Assembly (NCBI GenBank): GCA_023418535.1
Contig: JAEZZN010000005.1
Coordinates: 1 to 32,249, forward strand
Reading direction: 5' to 3'
DNA length: 32,249 nucleotides
Origin: Bacillota bacterium
GTDB taxonomy: Bacteria > Bacillota_A > Clostridia > Tissierellales > Peptoniphilaceae
The notes under the pieces were generated by a model. It saw nothing but the letters and a program-made list of their open reading frames with translations. It had not been told where the DNA came from and did not search any database. The position numbers and the translations under genes were made by a program. Positions 7,631-16,092 of the stretch are shown one piece after another. The stretch's first letter is position 1; every line of letters begins with the position of its first letter.

Positions 7631-8905
7631 ATGAAATTAAATTTAGAACATAGTTTATATTTAGACAAATTATCTAATATAAAAGACGAAGTAATTAAAG
7701 CAAATAAACAACTTCTTGCTAAAGAAGGTGAAGGAAATGATTTTCTAGGATGGATAGATTTACCTGTTGATTATGATAAAGAAGAGTTTGAAAGAATTCT
7801 TAAAGCTGGAGAAAAAATAAGATCAAATTCTGATGTGATTTTAGCAATAGGTATTGGTGGTTCTTATTTAGGAGCAAAAGCTGTATATGAAGCACTTGTA
7901 AATCCGTATGAAAAGAAAAAACCAGAATTAATATTTGCTGGAAATAATTTATCATCAACTGAAATCTATGAAATAAAAGAATATCTTAAAGATAAAGATT
8001 TCTCTATTAATGTTATATCTAAGTCTGGAACAACTACAGAACCAGCAATTGCATTTAGAGTCTTCAAGGCTTTATTAGAAGAAAAATATTCACCTGAAGA
8101 AGCAAGAGAAAGAATATTTGCTACAACTGATAAAGAAAAAGGTGCATTAAAGACATTAGCTACAAATATGGGATATGAAACATTTGTAGTTCCTGATGAT
8201 GTAGGGGGAAGATTCTCAGTTTTATCTGCAGTAGGGCTACTTCCACTTGCAGCTGTAGGTGTAGATATTAAAAAATTAATGGAAGGTGCACAAGCTTACA
8301 GAGAAGAAGTCTTAAATAAAGAATTTGAAGAAAATGGAGCATTACAATATGCTGCAATGAGAAATTTACTTTATAGAGAAGGAAAAGATATAGAAATTCT
8401 AGGAGCTTATGAAGAAAAACTAAGATATTTCGCTGAATGGTGGAAACAATTATTTGGAGAATCCGAAGGAAAAGACGGAAAAGGCATATTCCCTGCTTCA
8501 GTAATATTTACTACAGATTTACACTCAATTGGACAAATGATACAAGATGGAAAAAGAAATATATTCGAAACTATAATTACTGTAGATAATGTAGATTATG
8601 ATATTGATATAGAAAAAGATGAAGAAGATTTAGATGGATTAAATTATCTAGTTGGAAAGACTGTAGATGAAGTTAATAAAGTGGCTTCTTTAGCTACTAT
8701 AAAGGCACATGTTACAGGAAATGTACCAAATATGATATTAAATTTAGATAGAATAGATGAATATAATTTAGGAAAAATGATATATTTCTTTGAATATGCA
8801 ATTGCTGTGTCAGGATATGTTTTAGGGGTAAATCCATTTAATCAACCAGGAGTAGAAGAATATAAGAAAAATATGTTTACAATGTTAGAAAAACCAGGAT
8901 ATTAG
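7631..8905 (+). CDS. pgi: Glucose-6-phosphate isomerase
   Basis: Cytosolic glycolytic enzyme that interconverts glucose 6-phosphate and fructose 6-phosphate. Its 424 residues match the short Firmicutes form. The SIS-domain phosphate-binding blocks are clear: [19 protein letters not shown] (about 74-92) and [19 protein letters not shown] (about 128-146). Later conserved blocks are [16 protein letters not shown], the active-site [15 protein letters not shown] segment, [13 protein letters not shown] and the C-terminal [16 protein letters not shown] with the catalytic-region Lys. It starts 1 base after the phosphatase stop codon, so translational coupling is likely. Confidence 0.98.
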   Translation: MKLNLEHSLYLDKLSNIKDEVIKANKQLLAKEGEGNDFLGWIDLPVDYDKEEFERILKAGEKIRSNSDVILAIGIGGSYLGAKAVYEALVNPYEKKKPELIFAGNNLSSTEIYEIKEYLKDKDFSINVISKSGTTTEPAIAFRVFKALLEEKYSPEEARERIFATTDKEKGALKTLATNMGYETFVVPDDVGGRFSVLSAVGLLPLAAVGVDIKKLMEGAQAYREEVLNKEFEENGALQYAAMRNLLYREGKDIEILGAYEEKLRYFAEWWKQLFGESEGKDGKGIFPASVIFTTDLHSIGQMIQDGKRNIFETIITVDNVDYDIDIEKDEEDLDGLNYLVGKTVDEVNKVASLATIKAHVTGNVPNMILNLDRIDEYNLGKMIYFFEYAIAVSGYVLGVNPFNQPGVEEYKKNMFTMLEKPGY

Positions 8906-8913
8906 GAGAAAGA

Positions 8914-9444
8914 ATGAGTAATTTAGATAAAAAGAATAAATATTCAATGGTAGAGTTGACCGAAATAACAAAGAAAGCTCTTTCAGAAAGAGGGGTAGAG
9001 CTTTCTGATATAGCGGAAATAGTGTACGAGTTACAAAAACCATATATACCAGATTTATCAATGGAGTTTTGTATGTATAGCTTGAATAAAGTTTTAGAAA
9101 AGCGTGAAGTTATAAATGCTGTACTTACAGGGATAGAAATTGATAAATTAGCAGAAAAAGATCTTATTGCTGATCCTATTTTATCAATAATTAAATCTGA
9201 TGAAGGTTTATATGGAATCGATGAAATTTTACCTTTATCAATTGTTAATTTATATGGTTCAATAGGTTTAACTAATTTTGGTTATCTAGACAAAAGAAAA
9301 ATAGGTATTATAGATAAATTAGATAAAGAAAAAAATGGAAAAGTAAATACTTTCTTAGATGATATAGTTGCAGCGATTGCAGCAGCTGCAGCATCTAGAA
9401 TTGCTCACAGTAGCAAACAACCAAATTTATCATATTATGACTAA
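8914..9444 (+). CDS. Phosphatidylglycerophosphatase A-family protein (YutG-like)
   Basis: Member of the PgpA superfamily in its Gram-positive YutG form, proposed to remove phosphate from phosphatidylglycerol phosphate in membrane lipid synthesis. Recognisable blocks are LSERGVELSDIAEIVYELQKPY (about 28-49), AVLTGIEIDKLAEK (about 70-83), SDEGLYGIDEILPLSIVNLYGSIGLTNFGYLDK (about 95-127) and a C-terminal DDIVAAIAAAAASRIAHS. Unlike the membrane PgpA of Escherichia coli, the 176-residue protein has little hydrophobic sequence apart from this Ala-rich segment. It lies 8 bases after pgi and overlaps the next gene by 8 bases. The family is clear; activity in this organism is inferred. Confidence 0.88.
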   Translation: MSNLDKKNKYSMVELTEITKKALSERGVELSDIAEIVYELQKPYIPDLSMEFCMYSLNKVLEKREVINAVLTGIEIDKLAEKDLIADPILSIIKSDEGLYGIDEILPLSIVNLYGSIGLTNFGYLDKRKIGIIDKLDKEKNGKVNTFLDDIVAAIAAAAASRIAHSSKQPNLSYYD

Positions 9445-10042
9445 AAAATATTATGCAGTTAGAAATGGACGAAAAGTAGGAATATTTGAAACTTGGGAAG
9501 AAACAAAAGCACAAGTTATTGGATATAAAAATGCTATATACAAATCATTTAAAACTTTAGAAGAAGCAAAGGCGTTTATTGATAATGAAGATATTAATAA
9601 ATTTGATTTTAATAATATAGATGAAGATGAGTGTATAGTATATGTAGACGGATCGTATAATATTTCTAAAAAAACAGTAGGATACGGTATTGTTTTTATA
9701 GACAAGGAAGATACCTTAGAGATAAATGGTGCCCTAGAAGAGGGGCTTTATACAGAACAAAGAAATGTAGCAGGAGAAGTTTATGGTTCTATAGAAGCTA
9801 TAAATCTTGCTATTGAGAAAAAAAAGAAAAAAATATATATCCATTTTGATTATATGGGTATTAAGGCTTGGGCTGAAGGTAAGTGGAAAACAAATATAGA
9901 ACTTACTAAAAACTATAAAAAATTTGTTGAAGAAAAGAAAAAAGAAATCGACATTTATTTTATAAAAGTTAAGGCTCATTCTAATGATAAATTTAATGAT
10001 ATGGCTGATAGTCTTGCAAAGGCTGCGGTTGGTATAAAATAA
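9437..10042 (+). CDS. Ribonuclease H with N-terminal viroplasmin-type domain
   Basis: Cytosolic endonuclease that cuts the RNA strand of RNA-DNA hybrids. Residues 2-47 form the hybrid-binding (viroplasmin-like) domain (KKYYAVRNGRKVGIFETWEE). The RNase HI domain spans about 65-201 with the four catalytic acids: Asp71 in YVDGSY, Glu114 in VAGEVYGS, Asp138 in IHFDYMG and Asp188 in FNDMADSLAK. The start at 9437 is chosen because it makes a product beginning exactly at the domain; an upstream in-frame ATG would add 23 unrelated Gln/Leu-rich residues. The start overlaps the last 8 bases of the pgpA-like gene, implying coupled translation. Last gene of the operon. Confidence 0.93.
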   Translation: MTKKYYAVRNGRKVGIFETWEETKAQVIGYKNAIYKSFKTLEEAKAFIDNEDINKFDFNNIDEDECIVYVDGSYNISKKTVGYGIVFIDKEDTLEINGALEEGLYTEQRNVAGEVYGSIEAINLAIEKKKKKIYIHFDYMGIKAWAEGKWKTNIELTKNYKKFVEEKKKEIDIYFIKVKAHSNDKFNDMADSLAKAAVGIK

Positions 10043-10043
10043 T

Positions 10044-10089
10044 AAAATCTATGGATTTTGATTTAATATCAAATTCCATAGATTTTTAA
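10044..10089. terminator. Bidirectional terminator between convergent genes
   Basis: aaaatctatgga (10044-10055) pairs with tccatagatttt (10075-10086), with further pairing inside after one mismatch. T runs flank it on the plus strand and A runs precede it, so it can stop both the pgi operon and the opposing gene at 10094. Confidence 0.85.
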
Positions 10090-10093
10090 TTTG

Positions 10094-10720
10094 TTAAATA
10101 AATTCAAATAACGATCTTCTAGAAATTCTAAAAAAAGAATATACAGATTTTATAAATAAATCAATATTTGCTTTTTTGTAATAATTATCATCAACAATAT
10201 AAGGAAGAATTTCTCTTGCATCGCCTTCAAATACAGTGTGTTTATTTAAAATTTGAGAAATTTCATCTGGTTTATATTTATATGCTGGCTTATCTGCTAA
10301 ATATCCTAAATATTGCAATATATAAACTGCAAATTCTACACATGTAAAGGTGTTTTTCACATAAATTCCCTTTGTTATAGGATATGTAAGAATTGAATAA
10401 AGATTATACATATATTCTGGATTATATAGCATTTCATTAATTACATTTTTAATCCATTTATACTGATAATCAGTTATTTCAATTTTAAGTACTTTAATTG
10501 GCGTTGGAATATTTTTTCTTAAAGTATATCTATCTAGACTCTCTTCAACTAGTCCACCAAGTAAAAATCCATTGTATTGAGGTCTACCATAAGCATAAAT
10601 ATGACTAAAGTCTTCTTCTAAACTAACAGAAACATGTGAATAATTCTGTTTACCTATGATTCTAATAGTCTTAGCTACTTTAGTATTTGTTTTAGATAAT
10701 ATTATATATAAATGTTTCAT
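10094..10720 (-). CDS. Uncharacterised protein with a probable permuted NlpC/P60-like fold
   Basis: The 208-residue protein has no signal peptide and no named function. It belongs to a hypothetical family common in Firmicutes, recognisable from NYSHVSVSL (about 26-34, His29), YAYGRPQYNGFLLGGLVEE (about 42-60), a YMYNLYSILTYPI block (about 103-115) and FTCVEFAVYILQYLG (about 125-139, Cys127). A His in a beta strand near the N terminus and a later Cys at a helix start is the order seen in circularly permuted NlpC/P60 (YiiX/YaeF-like) papain-fold proteins. A thiol peptidase or acyl-transfer activity is therefore possible, by inference only. It has its own extended -10 promoter next to the mscL terminator. 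Confidence 0.7.
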   Translation of the reverse strand: MKHLYIILSKTNTKVAKTIRIIGKQNYSHVSVSLEEDFSHIYAYGRPQYNGFLLGGLVEESLDRYTLRKNIPTPIKVLKIEITDYQYKWIKNVINEMLYNPEYMYNLYSILTYPITKGIYVKNTFTCVEFAVYILQYLGYLADKPAYKYKPDEISQILNKHTVFEGDAREILPYIVDDNYYKKANIDLFIKSVYSFFRISRRSLFEFI

Positions 10721-10750
10721 AACTAACTCTTTTCTACTGTATAGTTACAA

Positions 10751-10759
10751 ATTATATCA
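10751..10759 (-). promoter_or_regulatory. Extended -10 promoter of the NlpC/P60-like gene
   Basis: Read on the minus strand this is TGATATAAT, preceded by the T run of the mscL terminator instead of a good -35 box. The predicted start gives a leader of about 24 bases containing aaaagag as a ribosome site. Confidence 0.5.
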
Positions 10760-10763
10760 TTTA

Positions 10764-10805
10764 AAATAAAAAAATGATATACACCCAAAAGGTATATATC
10801 ATTTT
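10764..10805 (-). terminator. Terminator after mscL
   Basis: aaaatgatatacacc (10771-10785) pairs with ggtatatatcatttt (10791-10805) with one mismatch around a 5-base loop. On the minus strand the stem is followed by a long T run. It lies just after the mscL stop codon. Confidence 0.85.
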
Positions 10806-10812
10806 GAAAATA

Positions 10813-11202
10813 CTAAGCTAATTCACTTGTACAATGTGGACATCTTTTAGCTTCGATATTAACTTCTTCCATACAATGCGGACAAGTTTTTGTTGTTGGT
10901 TCTGATTTTTCTTCTTCTTTTTTGAATTTATTGAAAGCTTTAACAATTAAGAACATAACGAATGCAATAATTAAAAATGAAATAATATTATTGATGAAAT
11001 TACCAACAGCAAAGTTAATGTTTCCAACGGATACAACCCAGTCTTTGAAATCAACACCAGCAGTAAATGCGCTTAATAATGGTGTGATTAAATCTTCTAC
11101 TAGAGAATCAACTATAGCTTTGGAAGCAGCACCTAAAACTACAGCAACTGCCATATCTAATACATTACCCTTTTGAATAAAATCTTTAAATTCTTTTATC
11201 AT
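10813..11202 (-). CDS. mscL: Large-conductance mechanosensitive channel with C-terminal zinc ribbon
   Basis: Homopentameric membrane channel that opens under extreme membrane tension to release solutes during osmotic downshock. The N-terminal helix and first membrane span (about 1-45) carry FKDFIQKGNVLDMAVAVVLGAA with the conserved pore-lining small residues. The periplasmic loop is about 46-70 and the second span about 70-92 (NNIISFLIIAFVMFLIVKAF). The charged KKEEE linker leads to a C-terminal zinc ribbon with four cysteines, Cys107, Cys110, Cys121 and Cys124 (CPHC-x10-CPHC). Such ribbons replace the usual coiled-coil tail in some Gram-positive MscL proteins. It has its own promoter and terminator, divergent from dacF. 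Confidence 0.95.
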   Translation of the reverse strand: MIKEFKDFIQKGNVLDMAVAVVLGAASKAIVDSLVEDLITPLLSAFTAGVDFKDWVVSVGNINFAVGNFINNIISFLIIAFVMFLIVKAFNKFKKEEEKSEPTTKTCPHCMEEVNIEAKRCPHCTSELA

Positions 11203-11228
11203 GAAATCCTCCCTTTCCTTTTGAGTAT

Positions 11229-11256
11229 ATTATATTGAAGTTTTTATAATAGTCAA
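11229..11256 (-). promoter_or_regulatory. Promoter of mscL
   Basis: On the minus strand TTGACT (plus-strand 11251-11256) and TATAAT (11229-11234) are 16 bp apart, close to consensus. The leader is about 20 bases and includes the ribosome site gggagga. A TATAAT at 11284-11289 on the plus strand may serve the divergent dacF, but has no clear -35. Confidence 0.7.
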
Positions 11257-11333
11257 TTTAAATAATTGATATTTACAAGTTTATATAATAGAATACTAGT
11301 TAAGTATGTAAATACAAGTATGAAAGGTAAATT

Positions 11334-12536
11334 ATGAAAAAAAGATTCGTATTATTATTAGCATTTATAATTGCTTTTATTAATTTAAATACAGCTAGTG
11401 CGTATTCAATTTTATACGAAGATCAAGCTAGAGCGATATATGCCGCTGATTTAGAAACGGGACTAGAATTTTACAAAAAAAATGAAGATGAAATCTTACC
11501 TATAGCTTCAATGTCAAAGATTATGACCTATTTGTTAGCTATGGATGAAGTGAAAAAAGGAACAATTTCACTTGATGATGAAGTTACTATTACAAAAGAA
11601 GCTGCTGAATTAAATCAATTTGGTTATTCAAGACTAGAACTTGATGAAGGCGAAAAAGTCAGATTTGAAGATTTAATTTCTGGGATGATGATTGTTTCGG
11701 GAAATGATGCAGCAAATGCTGTTGCAATCCATACTTCTGGTTCAATTAAAAATTTTGTTAATAATATGAATAAAAAAGCTAAAGAGCTAGGATTGGAAAG
11801 TGCAAATTTTGTAAATCCATCAGGTATTACTGAGTATCCAAAAAATGAAAAAGAAAAAGTTAAATTAAATGTAATGTCTGCTAAAGATTTATATAAATTA
11901 TCAGTTCATGTTGTAAAGAATTATCCTGAAGTTATGAAATATGGAGAAACCGAAATATTCAATATACCATCAAGAAGTTATAGCGGAGAAAGTACAATTC
12001 CATTAAAAGATATTAAATCAAGAGTTGGATTGAAGACAGGAAGTACTCCAGAAGCCTTATATGGATTTACAGGCTTATTTGATATGAAACTAGAAGACGA
12101 AACTCAGGATTACAGAATGATTTCAGTAGTAATTGGTGCGGAAACAAAAGAAGTAAGAAATGAACTTACAAGAGAAATATATAATTATGTAACAAATAAT
12201 TATGTTATGAAAATGGAATTAAATCCAAACATACCACTTATTACTAAAATGGATAGCAGTACAAAACAAAGAGAAATACCACTATATCCTGAAAAAGGTA
12301 TAAAGAAGTTAATGTCAAAAACTAATTCTATGGATGTGGATTACTCTATTGATGAAACTAAAAAAGCTCCGTATGAAGATGGGGAAGTTTTAGGAAAAGC
12401 AACTTTAAGCTATAATGGAGAAATAGTGGATACAATAAATCTAATTAATAAAGGATATGTACCAAAAGCAACGTTTATTGATAATTTTATAGAATCGATA
12501 TTAGAGTTTTTTGACAAAGTAATATTTCTATTTTAA
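11334..12536 (+). CDS. D-alanyl-D-alanine carboxypeptidase, DacF/PBP5-like
   Basis: Low-molecular-weight penicillin-binding protein that removes the terminal D-Ala from peptidoglycan pentapeptides outside the membrane. Residues 1-23 are a Sec signal peptide ending TASA. All three active-site motifs are intact: SxxK at Ser59-Lys62 (ASMSK), SGN at 122-124 (VSGNDAAN) and KTG at 234-236 (GLKTGSTPEALYG). The beta-rich C-terminal domain (about 285-380) is followed by a hydrophobic/amphipathic end (FIESILEFFDKVIFLF) that should anchor it to the membrane, as in PBP5. Length is 400 residues, typical. It is followed after 16 bases by a HAD phosphatase gene; no functional link is evident. Confidence 0.95.
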   Translation: MKKRFVLLLAFIIAFINLNTASAYSILYEDQARAIYAADLETGLEFYKKNEDEILPIASMSKIMTYLLAMDEVKKGTISLDDEVTITKEAAELNQFGYSRLELDEGEKVRFEDLISGMMIVSGNDAANAVAIHTSGSIKNFVNNMNKKAKELGLESANFVNPSGITEYPKNEKEKVKLNVMSAKDLYKLSVHVVKNYPEVMKYGETEIFNIPSRSYSGESTIPLKDIKSRVGLKTGSTPEALYGFTGLFDMKLEDETQDYRMISVVIGAETKEVRNELTREIYNYVTNNYVMKMELNPNIPLITKMDSSTKQREIPLYPEKGIKKLMSKTNSMDVDYSIDETKKAPYEDGEVLGKATLSYNGEIVDTINLINKGYVPKATFIDNFIESILEFFDKVIFLF

Positions 12537-12552
12537 TTAAAAGGAGTTAATT

Positions 12553-13374
12553 ATGAAATATATATTTTTTGATATTGACGGAACATTACTATCGCATGAA
12601 GAAGGAATTAGTCCAAGTACAATTGAAGCTTTAACTTTACTTAAAGAAAATCGACATAAGATTTTTATATGTACAGGTAGATCATATGCAGAAATACCAG
12701 AAACTATTTATAAATTTAATTTTGATGGTGTGATTGCTGCTGCAGGTGGATATGTTAAATATCAAGATGAAATTATTTACAATAAAATATTACCTGATCA
12801 TATGGTTGATAATTTAGTATACTTTTTAAATAAATTTGATATACCATTTGTTCTTGAAGGCGAAACTATGGTATATACAAGAAAAGATGCTATATATGCA
12901 GGTCATGAGCATCTTGAAAGACTTAGAGAAAAGAAAGAAGAAACAAAATACGAATTTTCTGCAATAGATTTTATAATACCAAGAAAACATAGTATTGAAG
13001 AGTATTTTGAAAATAGAACAAATATTAATAAATTAACGGTTTATGCTGATTCTTATGAACAATTAGTAGATTTAGAAAAAGTAATTGATAAAGATTATTA
13101 TATTATAAAATATGAAACAGCTGGAGAGTTATTAGTAAAAGGTATAAATAAATTTACAGGAATAGAAAAGATGTTAAAACATCTTGATGTTTCAGTAGAA
13201 GATACTGTAGCTATTGGAGATAGTTTAAATGATTATGATATGGTTGAAAGTTGTAAAATAGGTATAGCGATGGGGAATTCATCTCAACATTTAAAAGATA
13301 TTGCGGATTATATTACAACAGATGTAGATGATGATGGAATATATAATGCTATGAAACACTTTGAACTTATATAA
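12553..13374 (+). CDS. Cof-type HAD-IIB phosphatase
   Basis: Cytosolic phosphatase of the haloacid dehalogenase superfamily, IIB (Cof) subfamily, which typically acts on sugar phosphates or flavin mononucleotide. Motif I FFDIDGTLL holds the nucleophile Asp7 and the acid Asp9. Motif II is in FICTGRS (about 35-41), motif III Lys in VKGINKFTG (about 196-204), and motif IV IGDSLNDYDM binds Mg (about 218-227). The IIB cap domain lies between about 80 and 190. Length is 273 residues, typical. The consensus ribosome site aaggag lies 7 bases upstream. The substrate cannot be predicted. Confidence 0.93.
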   Translation: MKYIFFDIDGTLLSHEEGISPSTIEALTLLKENRHKIFICTGRSYAEIPETIYKFNFDGVIAAAGGYVKYQDEIIYNKILPDHMVDNLVYFLNKFDIPFVLEGETMVYTRKDAIYAGHEHLERLREKKEETKYEFSAIDFIIPRKHSIEEYFENRTNINKLTVYADSYEQLVDLEKVIDKDYYIIKYETAGELLVKGINKFTGIEKMLKHLDVSVEDTVAIGDSLNDYDMVESCKIGIAMGNSSQHLKDIADYITTDVDDDGIYNAMKHFELI

Positions 13375-13385
13375 AAAATAAATAT

Positions 13386-13437
13386 AAAATAGACCTAAAG
13401 TATAGATGTATCTATATCTTATAGGTCTATTTTTTTT
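13386..13437. terminator. Bidirectional terminator between the Cof and PAP2 genes
   Basis: aaatagacct pairs with aggtctattt, with further partly mismatched pairing down to tataga/tctata around a tgta loop. An eight-T run follows on the plus strand. The convergent PAP2 gene ends immediately beyond it. Confidence 0.8.
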
Positions 13438-13441
13438 AGAA

Positions 13442-14263
13442 TTATAAATGTTTTTTTATAAATTTATTTTTCATAAATAATATTAAGATAACTGACAGTA
13501 TTAAAGCCATAGATACATCTGTTAAATAGTGCGCTCCATCCATAATTCTTGCGTATTGTGTTGAAATAGTAAATATTACAGGAAATATTATACTAAAAAC
13601 TTTTATGAATTTATTTTTGATATTAAATACATCATTAAAATATATAAAAACTAATGATGTTGCAGCCGATGATGTATGACCTGATGGAAAAGATTTAAAT
13701 GCATCAGAAGCTGGGAATCCATTTATTTGCCACCAATCAGTAAAAAGTGAAAAATTTTGTTCATAATAAATTGAGAAAAATCTTTGTCTACCCCAGATGT
13801 TTTTCATTAGATTAAATACTATAAAAATAGAAATTATAGAGCAAATAATGAATAAACAATATTCTAAAGCTGTATCATCTATTAAATATTTTGTGAATTT
13901 AAATATCGAAAATATTATTATAATATAAGCTAAAAATATTCCTAAACTATAAAATATATTATTTATACCAAAATAGCTTAAAATTGTAGTAGAAGATACT
14001 ATAGGGAAAGCTATACTAATTATTAACAATAAAACTTTAAATATATTATTTAAATTTTCCTTATTTTTCAAATATATTAATGATGAACTGCTCATGAGTA
14101 TTACCATAGGAATTTCAGCTGTTATTTTGAAAAAATTAGGAAATATATCGCCATGTGCATATAGTCTTTGATTTATTGATAAATCAAAGAAACTACCAAT
14201 TAACATACATATCATTGCATATACTAATAGTATATACATTATCTTATCTTTGTTTTTAATCAT
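13442..14263 (-). CDS. PAP2-superfamily membrane lipid phosphatase
   Basis: Polytopic membrane phosphatase, likely acting on a lipid phosphate or pyrophosphate such as phosphatidic acid, phosphatidylglycerol phosphate or undecaprenyl pyrophosphate. About six hydrophobic helices are visible (starting near 8, 48, 74, 102, 136 and 222, with another at the C terminus). The three PAP2 motifs are present: Lys154-x6-Arg161 (KNIWGRQR), PSGH at 193-196 with catalytic-relay His196, and Arg239-x5-His245-x3-Asp249 (ARIMDGAHYLTD) with the nucleophile His245. Two positions differ from the consensus: Phe follows Arg161 where Pro is usual, and Ala precedes Arg239 where Ser is usual. It is transcribed divergently from the TPR gene. 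The substrate is uncertain. Confidence 0.9.
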   Translation of the reverse strand: MIKNKDKIMYILLVYAMICMLIGSFFDLSINQRLYAHGDIFPNFFKITAEIPMVILMSSSSLIYLKNKENLNNIFKVLLLIISIAFPIVSSTTILSYFGINNIFYSLGIFLAYIIIIFSIFKFTKYLIDDTALEYCLFIICSIISIFIVFNLMKNIWGRQRFFSIYYEQNFSLFTDWWQINGFPASDAFKSFPSGHTSSAATSLVFIYFNDVFNIKNKFIKVFSIIFPVIFTISTQYARIMDGAHYLTDVSMALILSVILILFMKNKFIKKHL

Positions 14264-14282
14264 AATTCCTCCGTGAATTTTT

Positions 14283-14311
14283 AGAATATCAAATTATTAG
14301 CTATTTTGCAA
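14283..14311 (-). promoter_or_regulatory. Promoter of the PAP2 gene
   Basis: On the minus strand TTGCAA (plus-strand 14306-14311) and TATTCT (14283-14288) are 17 bp apart, with a TGA extension before the -10. It lies back to back with the TPR operon promoter. Confidence 0.6.
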
Positions 14312-14316
14312 TTATA

Positions 14317-14346
14317 TTGTGATATCTTTTATCTTTTTGATATAAT
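14317..14346 (+). promoter_or_regulatory. Promoter of the TPR-map-murA-recD2 operon
   Basis: TTGTGA (14317-14322) and extended -10 TGATATAAT (14338-14346) are separated by 18 bp. The predicted start near 14353 leaves only about 11 bases before the ATG, just holding the agagg ribosome site. Confidence 0.6.
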
Positions 14347-14363
14347 TATTCATAGAGGTTAAA

Positions 14364-15278
14364 ATGAAAATTAGACTTATTGATTACAAGAAAAAAGCTG
14401 AGCAATTTTATGAGATTGGAAAATACGAAAAAGCAGATGAACTGTTTGATAGAGCTTTGAAGTATTCGAATGATGCAGAAAAAATAGATATCTTATTTGC
14501 TCAAGCATTAATGAATGATGAAATTGAACAATATGATAAAGCTTTAGATAAATTTAAGAGTGTAGCAGAAATAGATCCCTATGAACCAGGGGCATATTAT
14601 GGAATGGCTATGGAGTTTGAAAAGTTAGAGGATTATGATAATGCTATTAAATATTATAAAAAAAGTATAGAGTTAAATCCTTCATATGATAGGGCCTTAT
14701 TCTTTCTTGCAAATCTATATGACAATTTAAATCATTATGAAAAAGCAATAAAATATTATAATGATGTGTTAAAATTAGTAGATGATGATTTTATGGCTTA
14801 TAATAATTTAGGAGCAATCTATGAGAATACAGACAGATTTGAAGAGGCTTTAAAAGTTCTCAACAAATCTATTGAGATTGAACCAAATTATTTTAGATCA
14901 TATTTTAATAAAGGTGTAGTTTATGGAAGATTAAAAGAGTACGACAAAGCCATAGAACAATATAATGAATCTATAAAAAGGAATCCAGGATATAGTTTTA
15001 ATTATTTAAATTTATCAGCATTATATATTGAAAGAAATATGTATCAAAAATCTGTTGATATATTAAATAAGGGAATCAAAAAAGCGGAAGATAATCTAGC
15101 TAATTTATATTATAATAGAGCGTGTTCTTATATAAAGATGGGAATAATTAATCTTGCAATAAGAGATTTAACTGAATCCGTAGAAATAAATCCAGATATA
15201 TCAGAGTATGCAAAAAATGATGAAGATTTTAAAAAAATTAGAAATAGTAAAGAATTCAAAGAAATAGTTGGAGTTTAA
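14364..15278 (+). CDS. Tetratricopeptide-repeat protein
   Basis: Soluble 304-residue protein built almost entirely of about eight 34-residue TPR units, a scaffold for protein-protein contacts. Clear copies include KKAEQFYEIGKYEKADELFD (about 10), YGMAMEFEKLEDYDNAIKYYKKSIELNP (about 81), FLANLYDNLNHYEKAIKYYNDVLKL (about 116) and YNNLGAIYENTDRFEEALKVLNKSIEIEP (about 147), and repeats continue to about 275. There is no signal peptide or membrane segment. It overlaps map by one base (taATG) at the head of a seven-gene operon. The binding partner is unknown. Confidence 0.9.
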   Translation: MKIRLIDYKKKAEQFYEIGKYEKADELFDRALKYSNDAEKIDILFAQALMNDEIEQYDKALDKFKSVAEIDPYEPGAYYGMAMEFEKLEDYDNAIKYYKKSIELNPSYDRALFFLANLYDNLNHYEKAIKYYNDVLKLVDDDFMAYNNLGAIYENTDRFEEALKVLNKSIEIEPNYFRSYFNKGVVYGRLKEYDKAIEQYNESIKRNPGYSFNYLNLSALYIERNMYQKSVDILNKGIKKAEDNLANLYYNRACSYIKMGIINLAIRDLTESVEINPDISEYAKNDEDFKKIRNSKEFKEIVGV

Positions 15279-16084
15279 TGATGATAGTACTAAAGACAAA
15301 TGAAGAAATAGAAGGAATGAGAAAATCAGGCGAGATTCTTTGTAAAACACATTTAGCGATAAAAGAGATAATTAGACCAGGAATTTCTACAATGCAGGTA
15401 AATGATTTTGCAGAAGCTTATATGAAATTTAAAGGAGCTGTACCTGCACAAAAGGGATATCAAGGTTTTCCTTATGCATTATGTACATCTTTGAATGATG
15501 TAATTTGTCATGGATTTCCTAAAGAGGATGATATTCTTAAAGAAGGAGATATATTATCTGTAGACAATGTTGTGGAATACAATGGATATTTATCTGATTC
15601 TTGCTGGTCATATGCTGTAGGAGAATTAAGTGAAGAAAATCAGCATTTAATGGATGTGACATTAAAAAGTCTGTATTTGGGTATAGATCAAGCATATGAA
15701 GGAAATAGACTTGGTGATATAGGAAATGCAATTCAAACTTATGTAGAATCAGAAGGACTTTCTGTTGTAAGAGATTTTGTTGGACATGGAATCGGAAAGG
15801 AAATGCATGAGGATCCTCAAGTTCCACACTATGGAGTTAAAGGTCGAGGTAGAAGACTTATAGAAAATATGGTGATTACTATAGAACCTATGGTAAATAT
15901 AGGTACGTGGAGAATGCGATTAGAAGACAATAACTGGGTCGCTAGAACAAGAGATGGAAAGAATTCATGTCAATTTGAACACACTTTGGTTGTTAAAAAA
16001 GGAAAAGCAGATATATTAACAAACCAAGATGATTATAAATTAGATGATGAAGATTTAATTTGGATAAAAAATTATAAGTTTTAG
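15278..16084 (+). CDS. map: Methionine aminopeptidase, type I
   Basis: Cytosolic metalloprotease that removes the initiator methionine from nascent proteins. The five metal ligands of the pita-bread fold are present: Asp96 (SVDNVVEYNGY), Asp107 (LSDSCWSY), His170 (VGHGIG), Glu203 (TIEPM) and Glu234 (QFEHTLVV). The substrate-site His79 is in VICHG. The 268-residue length is usual for type I, with a slightly extended loop before the last ligand (WRMRLEDNNWVARTRDGKNS). Two adjacent ATG codons are possible starts; the first overlaps the TPR stop codon by one base, and either gives the same enzyme. Confidence 0.95.
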   Translation: MMIVLKTNEEIEGMRKSGEILCKTHLAIKEIIRPGISTMQVNDFAEAYMKFKGAVPAQKGYQGFPYALCTSLNDVICHGFPKEDDILKEGDILSVDNVVEYNGYLSDSCWSYAVGELSEENQHLMDVTLKSLYLGIDQAYEGNRLGDIGNAIQTYVESEGLSVVRDFVGHGIGKEMHEDPQVPHYGVKGRGRRLIENMVITIEPMVNIGTWRMRLEDNNWVARTRDGKNSCQFEHTLVVKKGKADILTNQDDYKLDDEDLIWIKNYKF

Positions 16085-16092
16085 GAGTAAGT

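Noticed and set aside
9368..9436. Upstream in-frame start for the RNase H gene
   Set aside because: The extra 23 residues are an out-of-frame reading of the Ala-rich end of the preceding gene; the domain begins at the 9437 start.
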